Source: Arthrobacter sp. KBS0702 (lineage in GTDB: Bacteria; Actinomycetota; Actinomycetes; Actinomycetales; Micrococcaceae). From it: DNA of 64,000 bases. The stretch covers positions 682,001-746,000 of the forward strand of contig NZ_CP042172.1 in assembly GCF_005937985.2 (NCBI RefSeq). Direction: 5' to 3'. The translations under genes and the position numbers were made by a program. Under the pieces are notes generated by a model. That model worked only from the letters and a program-made list of their open reading frames with translations. It was not told where the DNA came from and made no database searches. Shown piece after piece: positions 39,219 through 48,484 of the stretch. Positions within the stretch are counted from its first letter, which is position 1; each line of letters starts with the position of its first letter.

Positions 39219-42200
39219 TTGCACGACGACCGCCGTCTCACGGAAGTCCGGCTGGACCGCTTTCTGCGCGAACGCATCATCCCCGCGGTCTACCCGCGCA
39301 GCGCGCCGCTCACGCTGAGCAGTTGGGAGGCGCCGGGCGAACCCGTCCCGGCGCTCGAGGCGGTGCGGCAGCAGTTCACGCCGCAGGAGCAGGGGGAGGC
39401 CTGGGGGCGGCCCTGGAGCACCAAGTGGCTGCGGCTCCAGGGCGAGGTTCCCGATTCCTGGGGCAGTGCGGCGGACACCTGCGTGGAAATCCTCGTGGAC
39501 CTCGGCTTCAGCAGCGACCTTCCGGGGTTCCAATGCGAGGGCACCGCCTGGCGGGCCGACGGCACCGTGATCAAGGCGATCTCCCCGCGCAACCAGTACA
39601 TTCCCTTGAAGCTGCTGGGCAGCGGGATGTCCGTGGACTTCTACGTCGAGGCGGCGGCCAACCCGGACCTGTCCCAGGGCTGGACCTTCGCGGCGACCCC
39701 CTACGGCGACAAGGCGACCGCCGGATCCGAGCCGCAGTACCGGCTGGGCCCTGTCGTCATCGCCGAGCTCAACCAGGCCGTGTGGGAGCTGCAGCAGGAC
39801 ATCTGGACCCTCAGCGGGCTGATGCACGAACTGCCGATGGAGCTGCCCCGCCGGCACGAGATCCTCCGCGCCCTTGAACGGATGCTGGACGTTATGGACC
39901 CGGACGACGTGGCGGGCACGGCTGCCGCCGGCCGGGCGGTGCTCGCCGAGGTGCTGGCCCGGCCGGCCTACGCCTCGGCCCACCGCCTCCTCGCGACCGG
40001 CCACGCGCACATCGACTCCGCCTGGCTGTGGCCGGTCCGGGAAACCATCCGGAAATGCGCGCGGACCTTCTCCAACGTGGTGGCGCTCATGGACGAGGAC
40101 CCCGGGTTCGTGTTCTCCTGCTCCTCGGCGCAGCAGCTCGCCTGGATCAAGGAGTCCTACCCGGAGCTCTTCGAGCGCATCCGGGAAAAGGTCAAGACCG
40201 GCCAGTTCGTCCCGGTAGGCGGCATGTGGGTCGAATCGGACAGCAACATGCCCGGCGGCGAAGCCATGGCCCGCCAGTTCCTGGAGGGCAAGAGCTTCTT
40301 CCTAGCCGAGTTCGGCGTCGAGTGCAGGGAGGCCTGGCTGCCGGACACCTTCGGCTACTCAGCCGCGCTGCCACAGATCGTTAAGGCCGCCGGGAGCCGC
40401 TGGTTCCTGACCCAAAAGATCTCCTGGAACCAGGTCAACCGGATGCCGCACCACACCTTCCACTGGGAAGGGATCGACGGCACCCGGCTCTTCACGCATT
40501 TCCCCCCGGTGGACACCTACAGCGCCGAAATCAGCGGCCGGGAACTCGCGCACGCGGAGCGGAACTACCGGGAGCACGGACGCGGCACCATGTCCCTGCT
40601 TCCCTTCGGCTACGGCGACGGCGGCGGCGGACCCACCCGTGAAATGCTGGCCGCGGCACGGCGCACCGCGGATCTGGAGGGATCCCCGCGGGTTCGGCTC
40701 GGCGCGGCCGCGGACTTCTTCGCCGCCGCCGAAGCGGAATACCCGGGGCTTCCCGTCTGGGTGGGCGAAATGTACCTCGAGTTGCACCGCGGCACGTACA
40801 CCAGCCAGGCCAACACCAAACGGGGCAACCGGCGCAGCGAGCACCTGCTGCGGGAAGCCGAGCTGTGGTGCGCCACGGCTGCCGTCCGTGCCGGCGCACG
40901 CTACCCGGCGGCCGAGCTCAAGCGGCTCTGGCGGCTGGTGCTGCTGCAGCAATTCCATGACATCCTGCCGGGCAGCTCGATCGCCTGGGTGCACCAGGAC
41001 GCCGAGCGGAACTACGACGCCGTCGCCCGCGACCTGGAGGCGATCATCGCCGAGGCCGCCCGCGCCATCCTGGGGGAGGGAGGGCAGGAGTTCCTGCTCA
41101 ACGCCGCCCCGCACGCCCGTCACGGTGTACCGGCCCTCGCCGGCGGCATCCCCCTCCGCACGGCCGCGCCCGTCCGGTCCGCGACGGCCGGCGGCGGCTA
41201 CGTGCTGGACAACGGGATCATCCGCGCCGAGGTGAACGCCGATGGCCTGCTGGTGTCGCTCAAGGACTACGGCAGCGGACGCGAGGCGATCGCCCCGGGC
41301 CAGTTCGGCAACCTCCTCGAACTGCACCGGGACACGCCCAACGAATGGGACGCGTGGGACATTGACGCGTTCTACCGACGCAACGTCACAGCGTTGACCG
41401 AGGCACGCTCCGTGACCCTGGAACGCCTCGGTGACGCTGCCGCCGTCGTGGTGGAGCGGCTGGCCGGCGCCTCCGCCGTGACCCAGCGGATCCTGCTGGA
41501 ACCCGGTGCGTCCTCGCTGGCCATCACCACCGCGGTGGACTGGCAGGAACGCGAGAAACTGCTCAAGCTTGGTTTCGCGTTCGACGTCCGGGCCGACCGC
41601 TCCGCCTCGGAAACGCAGTTCGGCCACGTCTTCCGTCCCACCCACCTCAACACCTCGTGGGAGGCGGCCAAATTCGAGATCTGTGCGCACCGCTGGATCC
41701 ATGTGGCCGAGCCCGGCTACGGCGTCGCGGTTTCCAACGCCGCCAGCTACGGCCACGATGTCACCCGCGCCGTTCGAGAGGATGACGGCGGCACCACCAC
41801 AACGGTCCGGGTCTCGCTGCTGCGGGCTCCCAAGTACCCGGACCCGAACGCCGACCGTGGTCCGCACGAGCTGACGGTCACCGTCCGGCCCGGCGCCGGG
41901 ATAGCCGACGCCGTCGAGGAGGGCTACCGCACCAACCTCGCACCGCGCGTGGTCAGGGGTGCCCGCGGTGTCGAGCCGCTGTTCACGGTCTCCAATCCCG
42001 CCCTCGTGGTCGAGGCGGTCAAACTCGCGGAGGACGGCTCGGGCGACGTGATCGTGAGGCTCTACGAATCCCTCGGGGAGCGCTCATCCGGCACGGTTTC
42101 AGCCAATTTCGACGCCGCGGGAGTGCTCACCGTGGATCTCCTGGAGCGGCCCGTGGATGCACCCGGGGTGACGACCCGGGCTGGGTCCGCGGAGCTTGAG

Positions 42201-42242
42201 CTGCGCCCCTTCCAGCTGCTGACCCTCCGGTTCCGGCGCTGA
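39219..42242 (+). CDS. Alpha-mannosidase, glycoside hydrolase family 38
   Basis: 1007 residues, a normal length. The zinc-binding HAHIDSAWLWPVRET is near residue 265. The nucleophile is D376 in AWLPDTFGYSAALPQI. HRGTYTSQANTKRGNR near 525 and LLQQFHDILPGSSI near 580 are further signatures. The C-terminal half forms the beta-sandwich domains. No signal peptide is present, so it is cytosolic. The start is TTG 39219 with AGAGG six nt upstream. It likely trims alpha-mannosides taken up or made by the cell. It is monocistronic, ending in a strong hairpin. Confidence 0.93.
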   Translation: MHDDRRLTEVRLDRFLRERIIPAVYPRSAPLTLSSWEAPGEPVPALEAVRQQFTPQEQGEAWGRPWSTKWLRLQGEVPDSWGSAADTCVEILVDLGFSSDLPGFQCEGTAWRADGTVIKAISPRNQYIPLKLLGSGMSVDFYVEAAANPDLSQGWTFAATPYGDKATAGSEPQYRLGPVVIAELNQAVWELQQDIWTLSGLMHELPMELPRRHEILRALERMLDVMDPDDVAGTAAAGRAVLAEVLARPAYASAHRLLATGHAHIDSAWLWPVRETIRKCARTFSNVVALMDEDPGFVFSCSSAQQLAWIKESYPELFERIREKVKTGQFVPVGGMWVESDSNMPGGEAMARQFLEGKSFFLAEFGVECREAWLPDTFGYSAALPQIVKAAGSRWFLTQKISWNQVNRMPHHTFHWEGIDGTRLFTHFPPVDTYSAEISGRELAHAERNYREHGRGTMSLLPFGYGDGGGGPTREMLAAARRTADLEGSPRVRLGAAADFFAAAEAEYPGLPVWVGEMYLELHRGTYTSQANTKRGNRRSEHLLREAELWCATAAVRAGARYPAAELKRLWRLVLLQQFHDILPGSSIAWVHQDAERNYDAVARDLEAIIAEAARAILGEGGQEFLLNAAPHARHGVPALAGGIPLRTAAPVRSATAGGGYVLDNGIIRAEVNADGLLVSLKDYGSGREAIAPGQFGNLLELHRDTPNEWDAWDIDAFYRRNVTALTEARSVTLERLGDAAAVVVERLAGASAVTQRILLEPGASSLAITTAVDWQEREKLLKLGFAFDVRADRSASETQFGHVFRPTHLNTSWEAAKFEICAHRWIHVAEPGYGVAVSNAASYGHDVTRAVREDDGGTTTTVRVSLLRAPKYPDPNADRGPHELTVTVRPGAGIADAVEEGYRTNLAPRVVRGARGVEPLFTVSNPALVVEAVKLAEDGSGDVIVRLYESLGERSSGTVSANFDAAGVLTVDLLERPVDAPGVTTRAGSAELELRPFQLLTLRFRR

Positions 42243-42295
42243 CGCCCGTCGGGTGGTGGTGGGATAAAGAGAGCCACCTGCCGCTTAAACAGGCT

Positions 42296-42329
42296 GAGTG
42301 GGAGCGGTCCTTCCGGACCGCTACCACTC
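42296..42329 (+). terminator. Hairpin after the alpha-mannosidase
   Basis: 42296-42310 and 42315-42329 pair at 14 of 15 positions around a TTCC loop. No T-tract. It may serve both this gene and the converging operon at 42456. Confidence 0.7.
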
Positions 42330-42455
42330 ATCCCCCCAATGGCGCTTGCACGTTTCGCCAGGCCCGTTAGACTGAATCCCCATTCACGAAGCCGGCTAGC
42401 GTTTTCACACATTCATGATTCTCTCATGGTCTAATGATTTTGTGAACGCCCGGGC

Positions 42456-43190
42456 CTACTTTTTACGGAACGTTGCGGGAGCGTTATATGGCGGTCCTGC
42501 GATCTGGCCGGAAAACCAAAAGGTGAGCAGTCCCAGCACGTAGCCGAGCACCGCCACGTAGTTGATGAGCATCCGGGCCGGATCCCAGGCGTCCGGCGCG
42601 AAGGACGCCGGCACGCTCGCGATGGCCGCGGCGGCCCCCACCAGGGTTACTGCAGCGCCGGCCCGCACCAGCCGCGGCAGCGGTGTCCTGATCGTCGCCA
42701 GCAGGGGAAGCAGCAGAACGAATGAGACGAACGCCGGATAACTGCGCCCGGCCGCCGCATAGAACGGGACAAGGGCGGCATTGCGGCGGCCCTCGTCCGA
42801 GAGGGCTTCAAGCCCGGCGGAGGAACCCCCGGTGTCCATCAGCAGGAACGTGACGGTGACCGCGAGGCACGCGGCCGCCAGCCCCCAACGTCCCGGGGCG
42901 CCGGTGATCAGGCGCCGGGCGGGGGCGGCGCCAAGCCCCTTGGCCAGCCGTACGCCGACCAGGAAGACCATTCCGAAAACGAAGAAGCGCAGGATCAGGT
43001 TGGTCAGGTTCCAGCTCCCCAGCGCCTTGTCGATAGCCGAGTAGGGCTCGGGGATGCTGAGCAGGCTGCACAGCGTGGCGAGGAAGAGGATCCCGAAAAC
43101 AGTCCGGTTGCGCCCGCGCAGGGCGTCGGGAATCCGGACGACCGTGGCGAGGCCGCAAACGATCAGCGTCCCCCACTGAAGCACTGCCAT
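42456..43190 (-). CDS. Seven-helix membrane protein A (paralogue of the next gene)
   Basis: 244 residues with seven predicted helices. It shares order and motifs with its neighbour: LQWGTLIVCGL at the start, NLTNLILRFFVFG in helix 3, FLLMDTGGSSAGLEAL after helix 4, AGRSYPAFVSFVLL in helix 5 and LINYVAVLGYVLGLL in helix 7. No catalytic motif is seen. The topology resembles the membrane domain of MAB_1171c-like (DUF6545) proteins, but that link is tentative. AGGAG lies about 9 nt before ATG (complement 43188-43190). It is last in a three-gene operon with an HTH regulator. Confidence 0.75.
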   Translation of the reverse strand: MAVLQWGTLIVCGLATVVRIPDALRGRNRTVFGILFLATLCSLLSIPEPYSAIDKALGSWNLTNLILRFFVFGMVFLVGVRLAKGLGAAPARRLITGAPGRWGLAAACLAVTVTFLLMDTGGSSAGLEALSDEGRRNAALVPFYAAAGRSYPAFVSFVLLLPLLATIRTPLPRLVRAGAAVTLVGAAAAIASVPASFAPDAWDPARMLINYVAVLGYVLGLLTFWFSGQIAGPPYNAPATFRKK

Positions 43191-43202
43191 GTTTCTGCAC
43201 TC

Positions 43203-43952
43203 CTAATCCGGTGCCGTGGCCGCTGGATCGGGGCGCCGGTTCCGCGGCGACGGGTGGGCCCGGAGTTTGGCCATCCAGATCAGGGCCAGTCCCAGTACGT
43301 AGCAGAGGATAGCGGTGTAGTTCACAATAAACCGCAGGATGCCCAGGCCCGGCGGGATCATCGGAAACAGCAGGCTCAAGGCGATGGCCACGGCACCCAC
43401 GGACAGGAGCAGCGCCGCCGTCCGGATGAGGGCCGGGAGGCGGCTGCGGAGCACCCCGATCGTGGCCGGCAGGAGGACGAGCGCGACGTAGCTGGGGTAC
43501 AGCCGTCCCGCCGCCCCGTAGTACTCGACCAGCATGGCGTTGCGGGCATCCTGCGCGGCGATCGCCTCCAGCCCGGCGGAGGACCCCGCCGTGTCCATGA
43601 ACAGGAACGTCACGATCACGGCCACGCCGGCAATGGCGAGGGCAACGGCCCCGGCCCGGCCGGTGATCAGCGTCAGCGCGCGACGTGCCCCGAAAGCCCT
43701 CGCAACGCGGATGCCCACCAGGAGGATGGCGCCGAAAATGATGAAGCGGAGGATCAGGTTGGCCAGGTTGCGGCCTCCCAGCACCTGGTCGATGGCCACA
43801 TAAGGCGCCCGCATGCTGAGCAGGATCGCGACGGTCATCAGCAGCAGGATGCCAAAGAGCAGGCGGTTCTCGCCGCGGCGTGCGCTCGGGATCCTGGCCG
43901 CGGCCAGTGCGCCGCAGACGGCCAGGGTGGACCATTGCAGGATTTCGATCAT
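43203..43952 (-). CDS. Seven-helix membrane protein B (paralogue of A)
   Basis: 249 residues, seven helices, clearly a tandem duplicate of protein A. ILQWSTLAVCGAL, NLANLILRFIIFG, FLFMDTAGSSAGLEAI, AGRLYPSYVALVLL and IVNYTAILCYVLGLAL line up one for one. It differs in a longer basic and proline-rich C-terminal tail. The start ATG (complement 43950-43952) overlaps the stop of the regulator gene by 4 nt, so the regulator and the membrane protein are made together. Retention of two copies suggests a heteromer or divided roles. Confidence 0.78.
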   Translation of the reverse strand: MIEILQWSTLAVCGALAAARIPSARRGENRLLFGILLLMTVAILLSMRAPYVAIDQVLGGRNLANLILRFIIFGAILLVGIRVARAFGARRALTLITGRAGAVALAIAGVAVIVTFLFMDTAGSSAGLEAIAAQDARNAMLVEYYGAAGRLYPSYVALVLLPATIGVLRSRLPALIRTAALLLSVGAVAIALSLLFPMIPPGLGILRFIVNYTAILCYVLGLALIWMAKLRAHPSPRNRRPDPAATAPD

Positions 43953-44671
43953 CCCAGGTTCTCCCAGATTTTTTCCGTTTGCGCTTGTTCTTGTTCCTGG
44001 CGGCGCAGGGTCCTTCCCAGCGCCTGCAACCGGTCGCCGGCCAGCACGGTGAGTTCGCCGTCGGAGAGTGCATCCAGCGCCGCCTGCCGCGCGCCGGGCA
44101 GCCAGCCGGCCTCGGCTTCGGTGACCAGCCCGGTGGCGACGAGCCCGCCGGTGAAACCGACGCCAGCGGCGCGCGAGGTTGCCACGGCGAGTTCGGGGGA
44201 GAGCCGGTTGGCGGTCAGTTGGGCCGAGTAGTTCTGTGGCGCGATCCCGGTGGCCGCCGACACCCGGTGCCGGAGGTCGCCGTCGTCGATGGCGTCCACC
44301 CAGTTCCGCACCGAGGTGGCGTGCGGGGCCGGACGCAGCGCCGGGGTGGCCGCGCCGCCCGGCGCGGTGCGTGCGATCACGGCGTGCAGCAAATCCGTGG
44401 TCGCGATCTGGCTGACCAGCTCGGCCGGCGTGGGCGGCCGCGATGGACCCGTCAGGCCGGCATAGCTCTCGAAGCTGGCGAGGCCGTCCAGGGGGTTGAG
44501 GCCCAGGGCCCGGCTGATGCTCACGACGGAGGATTCCGCGACCTTGCCGCGCACCAGTTGCTGCGCCAAGGTGGTTCGTTTGACGCCGGAGATCCGACAA
44601 ATGTCGGCGGTGCTCATCGCCGGGGCGACACGGTGAAGCCAGTGTTGGAACGCCTTGGCGGGTAATGGCAT
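43949..44671 (-). CDS. Regulator with two Cro/CI-type HTH-like units
   Basis: 240 residues. The first HTH (about 18-62) reads MSTADICRISGVKRTTLAQQ then RGKVAESSVVSISRALGLNPLDGL. A second, similar unit lies at about 128-180 (VSAATGIAPQNYSAQLTANR then LSPELAVATSRAAGVGFTGGL). The repeated SRALG/SRAAG and GL positions point to internal duplication. The C-terminus is Gln/Glu-rich. There is no membrane segment. It heads the operon with two seven-helix proteins and faces the ABC-F gene. It likely controls this operon and senses something through, or together with, the membrane proteins. Confidence 0.78.
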   Translation of the reverse strand: MPLPAKAFQHWLHRVAPAMSTADICRISGVKRTTLAQQLVRGKVAESSVVSISRALGLNPLDGLASFESYAGLTGPSRPPTPAELVSQIATTDLLHAVIARTAPGGAATPALRPAPHATSVRNWVDAIDDGDLRHRVSAATGIAPQNYSAQLTANRLSPELAVATSRAAGVGFTGGLVATGLVTEAEAGWLPGARQAALDALSDGELTVLAGDRLQALGRTLRRQEQEQAQTEKIWENLG

Positions 44672-44719
44672 CGAGGGGCTTCCTGCGTCGTGGAATCAAA
44701 GAGCGGGGCTAGCTTGCGA

Positions 44720-44749
44720 TTTTACCTGCTCGTGTTCTTCAACTATGCT
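44720..44749 (+). promoter_or_regulatory. Candidate promoter of the ABC-F leader
   Basis: TTTTAC (44720-44725) and TATGCT (44744-44749) are spaced by 18 bp, immediately upstream of the leader ORF and hairpin. Confidence 0.35.
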
Positions 44750-44751
44750 AG

Positions 44752-44904
44752 ATGCTCGAACCCGCTGGTCCGTACACCCCCCAAGTCCGGACCAGCGGGT
44801 TCTTCTATGCCGGGCGGCAGGTGCGCGGATTTTCGCCGGATTTCAGCCCCGGCCGGCCGCCCCCCCAGCCGTCCGTTTTGGGCCTCGGTGAGAGAATGGA
44901 CTAA
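44752..44904 (+). CDS. Possible 50-residue leader ORF ending on the ABC-F start
   Basis: ATG 44752 opens a proline- and glycine-rich 50-codon frame (begins MLEPAGPYTP). Its TAA shares one base with the ATG of the ABC-F gene (TAATG). Codons 3-17 lie inside the 44759-44801 hairpin. There is no Shine-Dalgarno, and the predicted -10 box is too close for a standard start. The exact stop-start overlap suggests translational coupling or ribosome-dependent attenuation, but it may be chance. Confidence 0.3.
   Translation: MLEPAGPYTPQVRTSGFFYAGRQVRGFSPDFSPGRPPPQPSVLGLGERMD
44759..44801 (+). terminator. Perfect 14-bp hairpin with TTCTTCT tail in the ABC-F leader
   Basis: AACCCGCTGGTCCG (44759-44772) pairs exactly with 44788-44801 around a 15-nt loop, followed by TCTTCT. 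The tail is on the plus strand, yet no plus-strand gene lies upstream. An attenuator of the ABC-F transcript is therefore more likely than an ordinary gene-end terminator. Confidence 0.6.
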
Positions 44905-46574
44905 TGACTGCAACCCTTGTTGCCAAGGACCTTTCCGGTGGTCACGACCACCGCACACTCTTCTCCAAACTCTCCCTCACGGTCGCGCCGGGCGACGTCG
45001 TCGGCGTCGTGGGCGCCAACGGTGCCGGCAAGTCCACGCTGCTGCGGCTGCTCGCCGGCGTCGACCAGCCGCAGGAGGGCACGGTGAGCCTTGCCCCGGC
45101 CGACGCTTTTGTCGGCTGGCTGCCGCAGGAACACGAACGGATCGACGGCGAAACTGTGGCCGGCTACATCGCCCGGCGTACCGGCTGCGGGCAGGCGACG
45201 GCGGAGATGGAATCCACCGCCGAGGCGCTGGGAACCGGCGCCCCGGGCTCCGAGGACGCGTACTCGGCAGCGTTCGACCGCTGGATGGCTTCCGGCGCCG
45301 CCGATCTTGAGGAGCGGATTCCGCCGGTGCTGGCGGATCTGGGTCTCGAGGTGGGACCCGACGCGGCAATGACCGGGCTCTCCGGCGGCCAGGCCGCCCG
45401 GGTGGCGCTCGCGGCCCTCCTGTTGAGCCGCTTCGACATCGTGCTCCTCGACGAGCCCACCAACGACCTCGACCTGGGCGGCCTGGCCAAGCTGGAGTCC
45501 TTCGTCCAGGGTCTCCGCGGCGGCGTCGTGCTGGTCTCGCATGACCGGGAGTTCCTGGCCCGCTGCGTCACCACGGTGGTGGAACTGGACCGCGCGCAAA
45601 ACGCCGTCGCGGTCTACGACGGCGGCTACGAGGCCTACCTGGAGGAACGCGCCGTCGCCCGCCGGCACGCGCGGGAACGTTACGAGGAGTTCGCCTCTAC
45701 GAAGGCGGATCTGGTCTCGCGGGCCCGCACCCAGCGCGAGTGGAGCTCCCAGGGCGTCCGAAACGCCATGAAGAAGAATCCGGACAATGACAAGATCCGC
45801 CGGGCGGCCAGCACGGAGTCCTCCGAAAAGCAGGGCCAGAAAGTCCGGCAGATGGAATCCCGGATCGCCCGGCTGGAGGAAATCGAGGAACCGCGCAAGG
45901 AATGGCAGCTGCAGTTCAGCATCGGGGCGGCGCCGCGTTCGAGCGCCGTCGTCGCGACCCTGCGCGACGCCGTCGTTCGCCAGGGCGATTTCACCCTGGG
46001 CCCGGTGAACCTGCAGCTCAACGCCGGCGAGCGGATCGGCATCACCGGGCCGAACGGCGCGGGCAAGTCCACCCTGCTGCGCCTCCTGCTCGGGGTGACA
46101 CGGCCCGACGCCGGTGATGCGTCCATGGGCGCCTCGGTGGCCGTGGGAGAAATCGACCAGGCCCGCGGCCTGCTCGCCGGCCAGCTCAAACTCGCCGACG
46201 CCGTCGAGGCGGTCCTGACGGAACTGTCCCCGGCCGAGGTCCGCACCCTGCTGGCCAAATTCGGCCTCAAGGCCGACCACACTTCCCGGCCCGTCGACTC
46301 GCTCTCGCCGGGGGAACGGACCCGGGCCGCGCTGGCGCTGCTGCAGGCCCGCGGGGTGAACCTGCTGGTCCTCGACGAGCCGACCAACCACCTTGACCTC
46401 CCCGCGATCGAACAGCTCGAGGAAGCCCTCGAAAGCTACGACGGCGCCCTGCTGCTCGTCACGCACGACCGCAGGCTGCTGGAAAACGTGCGCCTGGACG
46501 TGCGCTGGCACGTCGTCGACGGCGTCGTTACCGAACTGCAGGGCGCGAGCGCCCCGAAAGGCACGAACACATGA
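44904..46574 (+). CDS. ABC-F family ATPase (ribosome-associated type)
   Basis: 556 residues with two ATPase domains in one chain and no membrane segment. Domain 1 has GANGAGKST, LSGGQAARVALA and VLLDEPTNDLD. Domain 2 has GPNGAGKST, LSPGERTRAALA and LVLDEPTNHLDL. The linker (about 240-335) is basic and helical (RYEEFASTKADL, RQMESRIARLEEIEEPRKEW), the part that reaches toward the peptidyl-transferase centre in ribosome-protecting ABC-F proteins. It may rescue stalled ribosomes or give resistance to 50S-targeting drugs. It overlaps the exporter gene by 4 nt (ATGA). Confidence 0.92.
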   Translation: MTATLVAKDLSGGHDHRTLFSKLSLTVAPGDVVGVVGANGAGKSTLLRLLAGVDQPQEGTVSLAPADAFVGWLPQEHERIDGETVAGYIARRTGCGQATAEMESTAEALGTGAPGSEDAYSAAFDRWMASGAADLEERIPPVLADLGLEVGPDAAMTGLSGGQAARVALAALLLSRFDIVLLDEPTNDLDLGGLAKLESFVQGLRGGVVLVSHDREFLARCVTTVVELDRAQNAVAVYDGGYEAYLEERAVARRHARERYEEFASTKADLVSRARTQREWSSQGVRNAMKKNPDNDKIRRAASTESSEKQGQKVRQMESRIARLEEIEEPRKEWQLQFSIGAAPRSSAVVATLRDAVVRQGDFTLGPVNLQLNAGERIGITGPNGAGKSTLLRLLLGVTRPDAGDASMGASVAVGEIDQARGLLAGQLKLADAVEAVLTELSPAEVRTLLAKFGLKADHTSRPVDSLSPGERTRAALALLQARGVNLLVLDEPTNHLDLPAIEQLEEALESYDGALLLVTHDRRLLENVRLDVRWHVVDGVVTELQGASAPKGTNT

Positions 46575-48484
46575 GCATGGACCGGGTTGCCTGGAGCTCC
46601 CTCTACAACATCACCCGCGCCTCGAGCGGCTCCAAACCGTTCTCCAAGGAGCTCCTCAAGCGCGTCTTCGGCTTCGCGCGGCCGCACCGCGGCAGGCTGA
46701 TCGCCTTCGTGCTGCTGTCGATCGTGATGGCCGTGCTGGCGGTCGCGACGCCGGTCCTTGCCGGCCAGGTGGTGGATGCGATCATCGCGAAGGCGGACGC
46801 CGGAACGGTGATCTGGCTCGCCGTGCTGATCGCGGTCGTGGCCGTCGCTGAGGCCGGCATCGGGCTGGTGACGCGCTGGCTGTCCTCGACCATCGGCGAA
46901 GGCGTCATCGTGGACTTGCGCACCAAGGTCTTCGACCACGTACAGAAGATGCCGATCGCGTTCTTCACCCGGACCCGCACCGGGGCGCTGGTCAGCCGGC
47001 TCAACAACGACGTGATCGGCGCCCAGTCGGCCTTCGCGGGCACGCTCTCCGGCGTTGTCAGCAATGTGGTGGCGCTGGCCCTCACCCTCGTGGTGATGCT
47101 GAACAAGTCCTGGCTGGTGACCGTCCTGGCCATGATCCTGCTGCCGATCTTCCTGATTCCGGCCCGCCGGATGGGCTCCAGACTTGCCGAACTGCGCCGC
47201 GAAGCCGCGGAGCACAACGCCGCCATGGGCACCCAGATGACCGAACGCTTCTCCGCCCCCGGCGCCACCCTGGTCAAGCTCTTTGGCCGTCCGGACGAGG
47301 AATCCCGCGAGTTCGCGCTCCGGGCCGGGCGGGTCCGGGACATCGGCGTCCGCACCGCGATGTTGCAGTTCACCTTCGTCACGGCCCTGACCCTCGTCTC
47401 CGCCCTCGCCCTGGCCCTGGTCTACGGCCTGGGCGGCTGGCTCGCCCTCGGCGGGCAGCTGGCCGCGGGCGACGTCGTCGTGCTCGCGCTGCTCCTGACC
47501 CGCCTCTATGCGCCGCTCACCGCCTTGTCCAATGCCCGGGTGGAAATCATGAGCGCCCTGGTCAGCTTCGAGCGCGTCTTCGAGATCCTGGATCTCAAGC
47601 CGCTCATCCAGCAGAAGCCGGATGCGGTGGAATCGCCGCGCGGCCCGCTGTCCGTGGAGTTCGACGATGTCCGCTTCTCCTACCCCTCGGCGGACAAGGT
47701 CTCGCTGGCCTCCCTCGAGGACGTCTCCACCCTGGATACCCGCGGCGGCGAGGAAGTGCTGCACGGCATCAGCTTCCGGGTGGAACCGGGCCAGACCGTG
47801 GCCCTGGTGGGTTCCTCGGGCGCCGGAAAGTCCACCATCGCCCAGCTGCTCTCCCGGCTCTACGACGTCGATTCGGGCGCCGTCCGGTTCGGCGGTGCGG
47901 GAGCCGGCGCCGGGGTGGACGTCCGCGACCTGACTTTCGATTCGATGCGGCAAACCCTGGGCATGGTCACCCAGGACGGGCACCTCTTCCACGAGAGCAT
48001 CGCCTCCAACCTGCGCCTGGCCAGGCCCGGCGCCAGCGAGGAGCTGATGTGGGACGTGCTGCGCCAGGCCCGGCTCGAGGACATGATCCGGTCCCTGCCG
48101 GACGGGCTGGACACCGTGGTGGGGGAGCGCGGCTACCGGCTCTCGGGCGGCGAACGGCAAAGGCTCACCATCGCCCGGCTGCTGATCGCCCAGCCGCGGG
48201 TCGTGATCCTCGACGAGGCCACGGCCGCGCTGGACTCGACCAACGAAGCCGCCGTGCAGGAAGCGCTCGGCGCCGCGCTCGAGGGCCGCACCGCCGTCGT
48301 GATCGCCCACCGGCTCTCCACCATTCGCGCCGCCGACGCCATCCTGGTGGTCGAGGACGGCCAAATTGTGGAGCGGGGGACGCACAACGAGTTGCTCGCC
48401 GCGGAGGGGCGCTACGCCGAGCTGTACCGGACGCAGTTTGCCGAGGCTACCGCGGTGGCCGCGGAGGCGGTGCCGGAGCCCTAG
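46571..48484 (+). CDS. ABC exporter, fused membrane and ATPase domains
   Basis: 637 residues. A six-helix type-I exporter domain (about 30-330, with GALVSRLNNDVIGAQSAF and the EERFSAPGATLVKLFGRPDEE-like coupling region) is followed by an ATPase domain. Walker A is GSSGAGKST, the signature is RLSGGERQRLTIARLL, Walker B is VVILDEATAALD and the H-loop is VIAHRLSTI. The chain works as a homodimer or with a partner half-transporter. Translational coupling with the ABC-F gene suggests both respond to the same compound, the exporter pumping it out and the ABC-F protecting the ribosome. Confidence 0.92.
   Translation: MSMDRVAWSSLYNITRASSGSKPFSKELLKRVFGFARPHRGRLIAFVLLSIVMAVLAVATPVLAGQVVDAIIAKADAGTVIWLAVLIAVVAVAEAGIGLVTRWLSSTIGEGVIVDLRTKVFDHVQKMPIAFFTRTRTGALVSRLNNDVIGAQSAFAGTLSGVVSNVVALALTLVVMLNKSWLVTVLAMILLPIFLIPARRMGSRLAELRREAAEHNAAMGTQMTERFSAPGATLVKLFGRPDEESREFALRAGRVRDIGVRTAMLQFTFVTALTLVSALALALVYGLGGWLALGGQLAAGDVVVLALLLTRLYAPLTALSNARVEIMSALVSFERVFEILDLKPLIQQKPDAVESPRGPLSVEFDDVRFSYPSADKVSLASLEDVSTLDTRGGEEVLHGISFRVEPGQTVALVGSSGAGKSTIAQLLSRLYDVDSGAVRFGGAGAGAGVDVRDLTFDSMRQTLGMVTQDGHLFHESIASNLRLARPGASEELMWDVLRQARLEDMIRSLPDGLDTVVGERGYRLSGGERQRLTIARLLIAQPRVVILDEATAALDSTNEAAVQEALGAALEGRTAVVIAHRLSTIRAADAILVVEDGQIVERGTHNELLAAEGRYAELYRTQFAEATAVAAEAVPEP

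Noticed and set aside
44655..44891. 78-residue plus-strand ORF before the ABC-F gene
   Set aside because: It overlaps the regulator start and the hairpin in a frame with no support. The 44752 frame is the only one that meets the ABC-F start.
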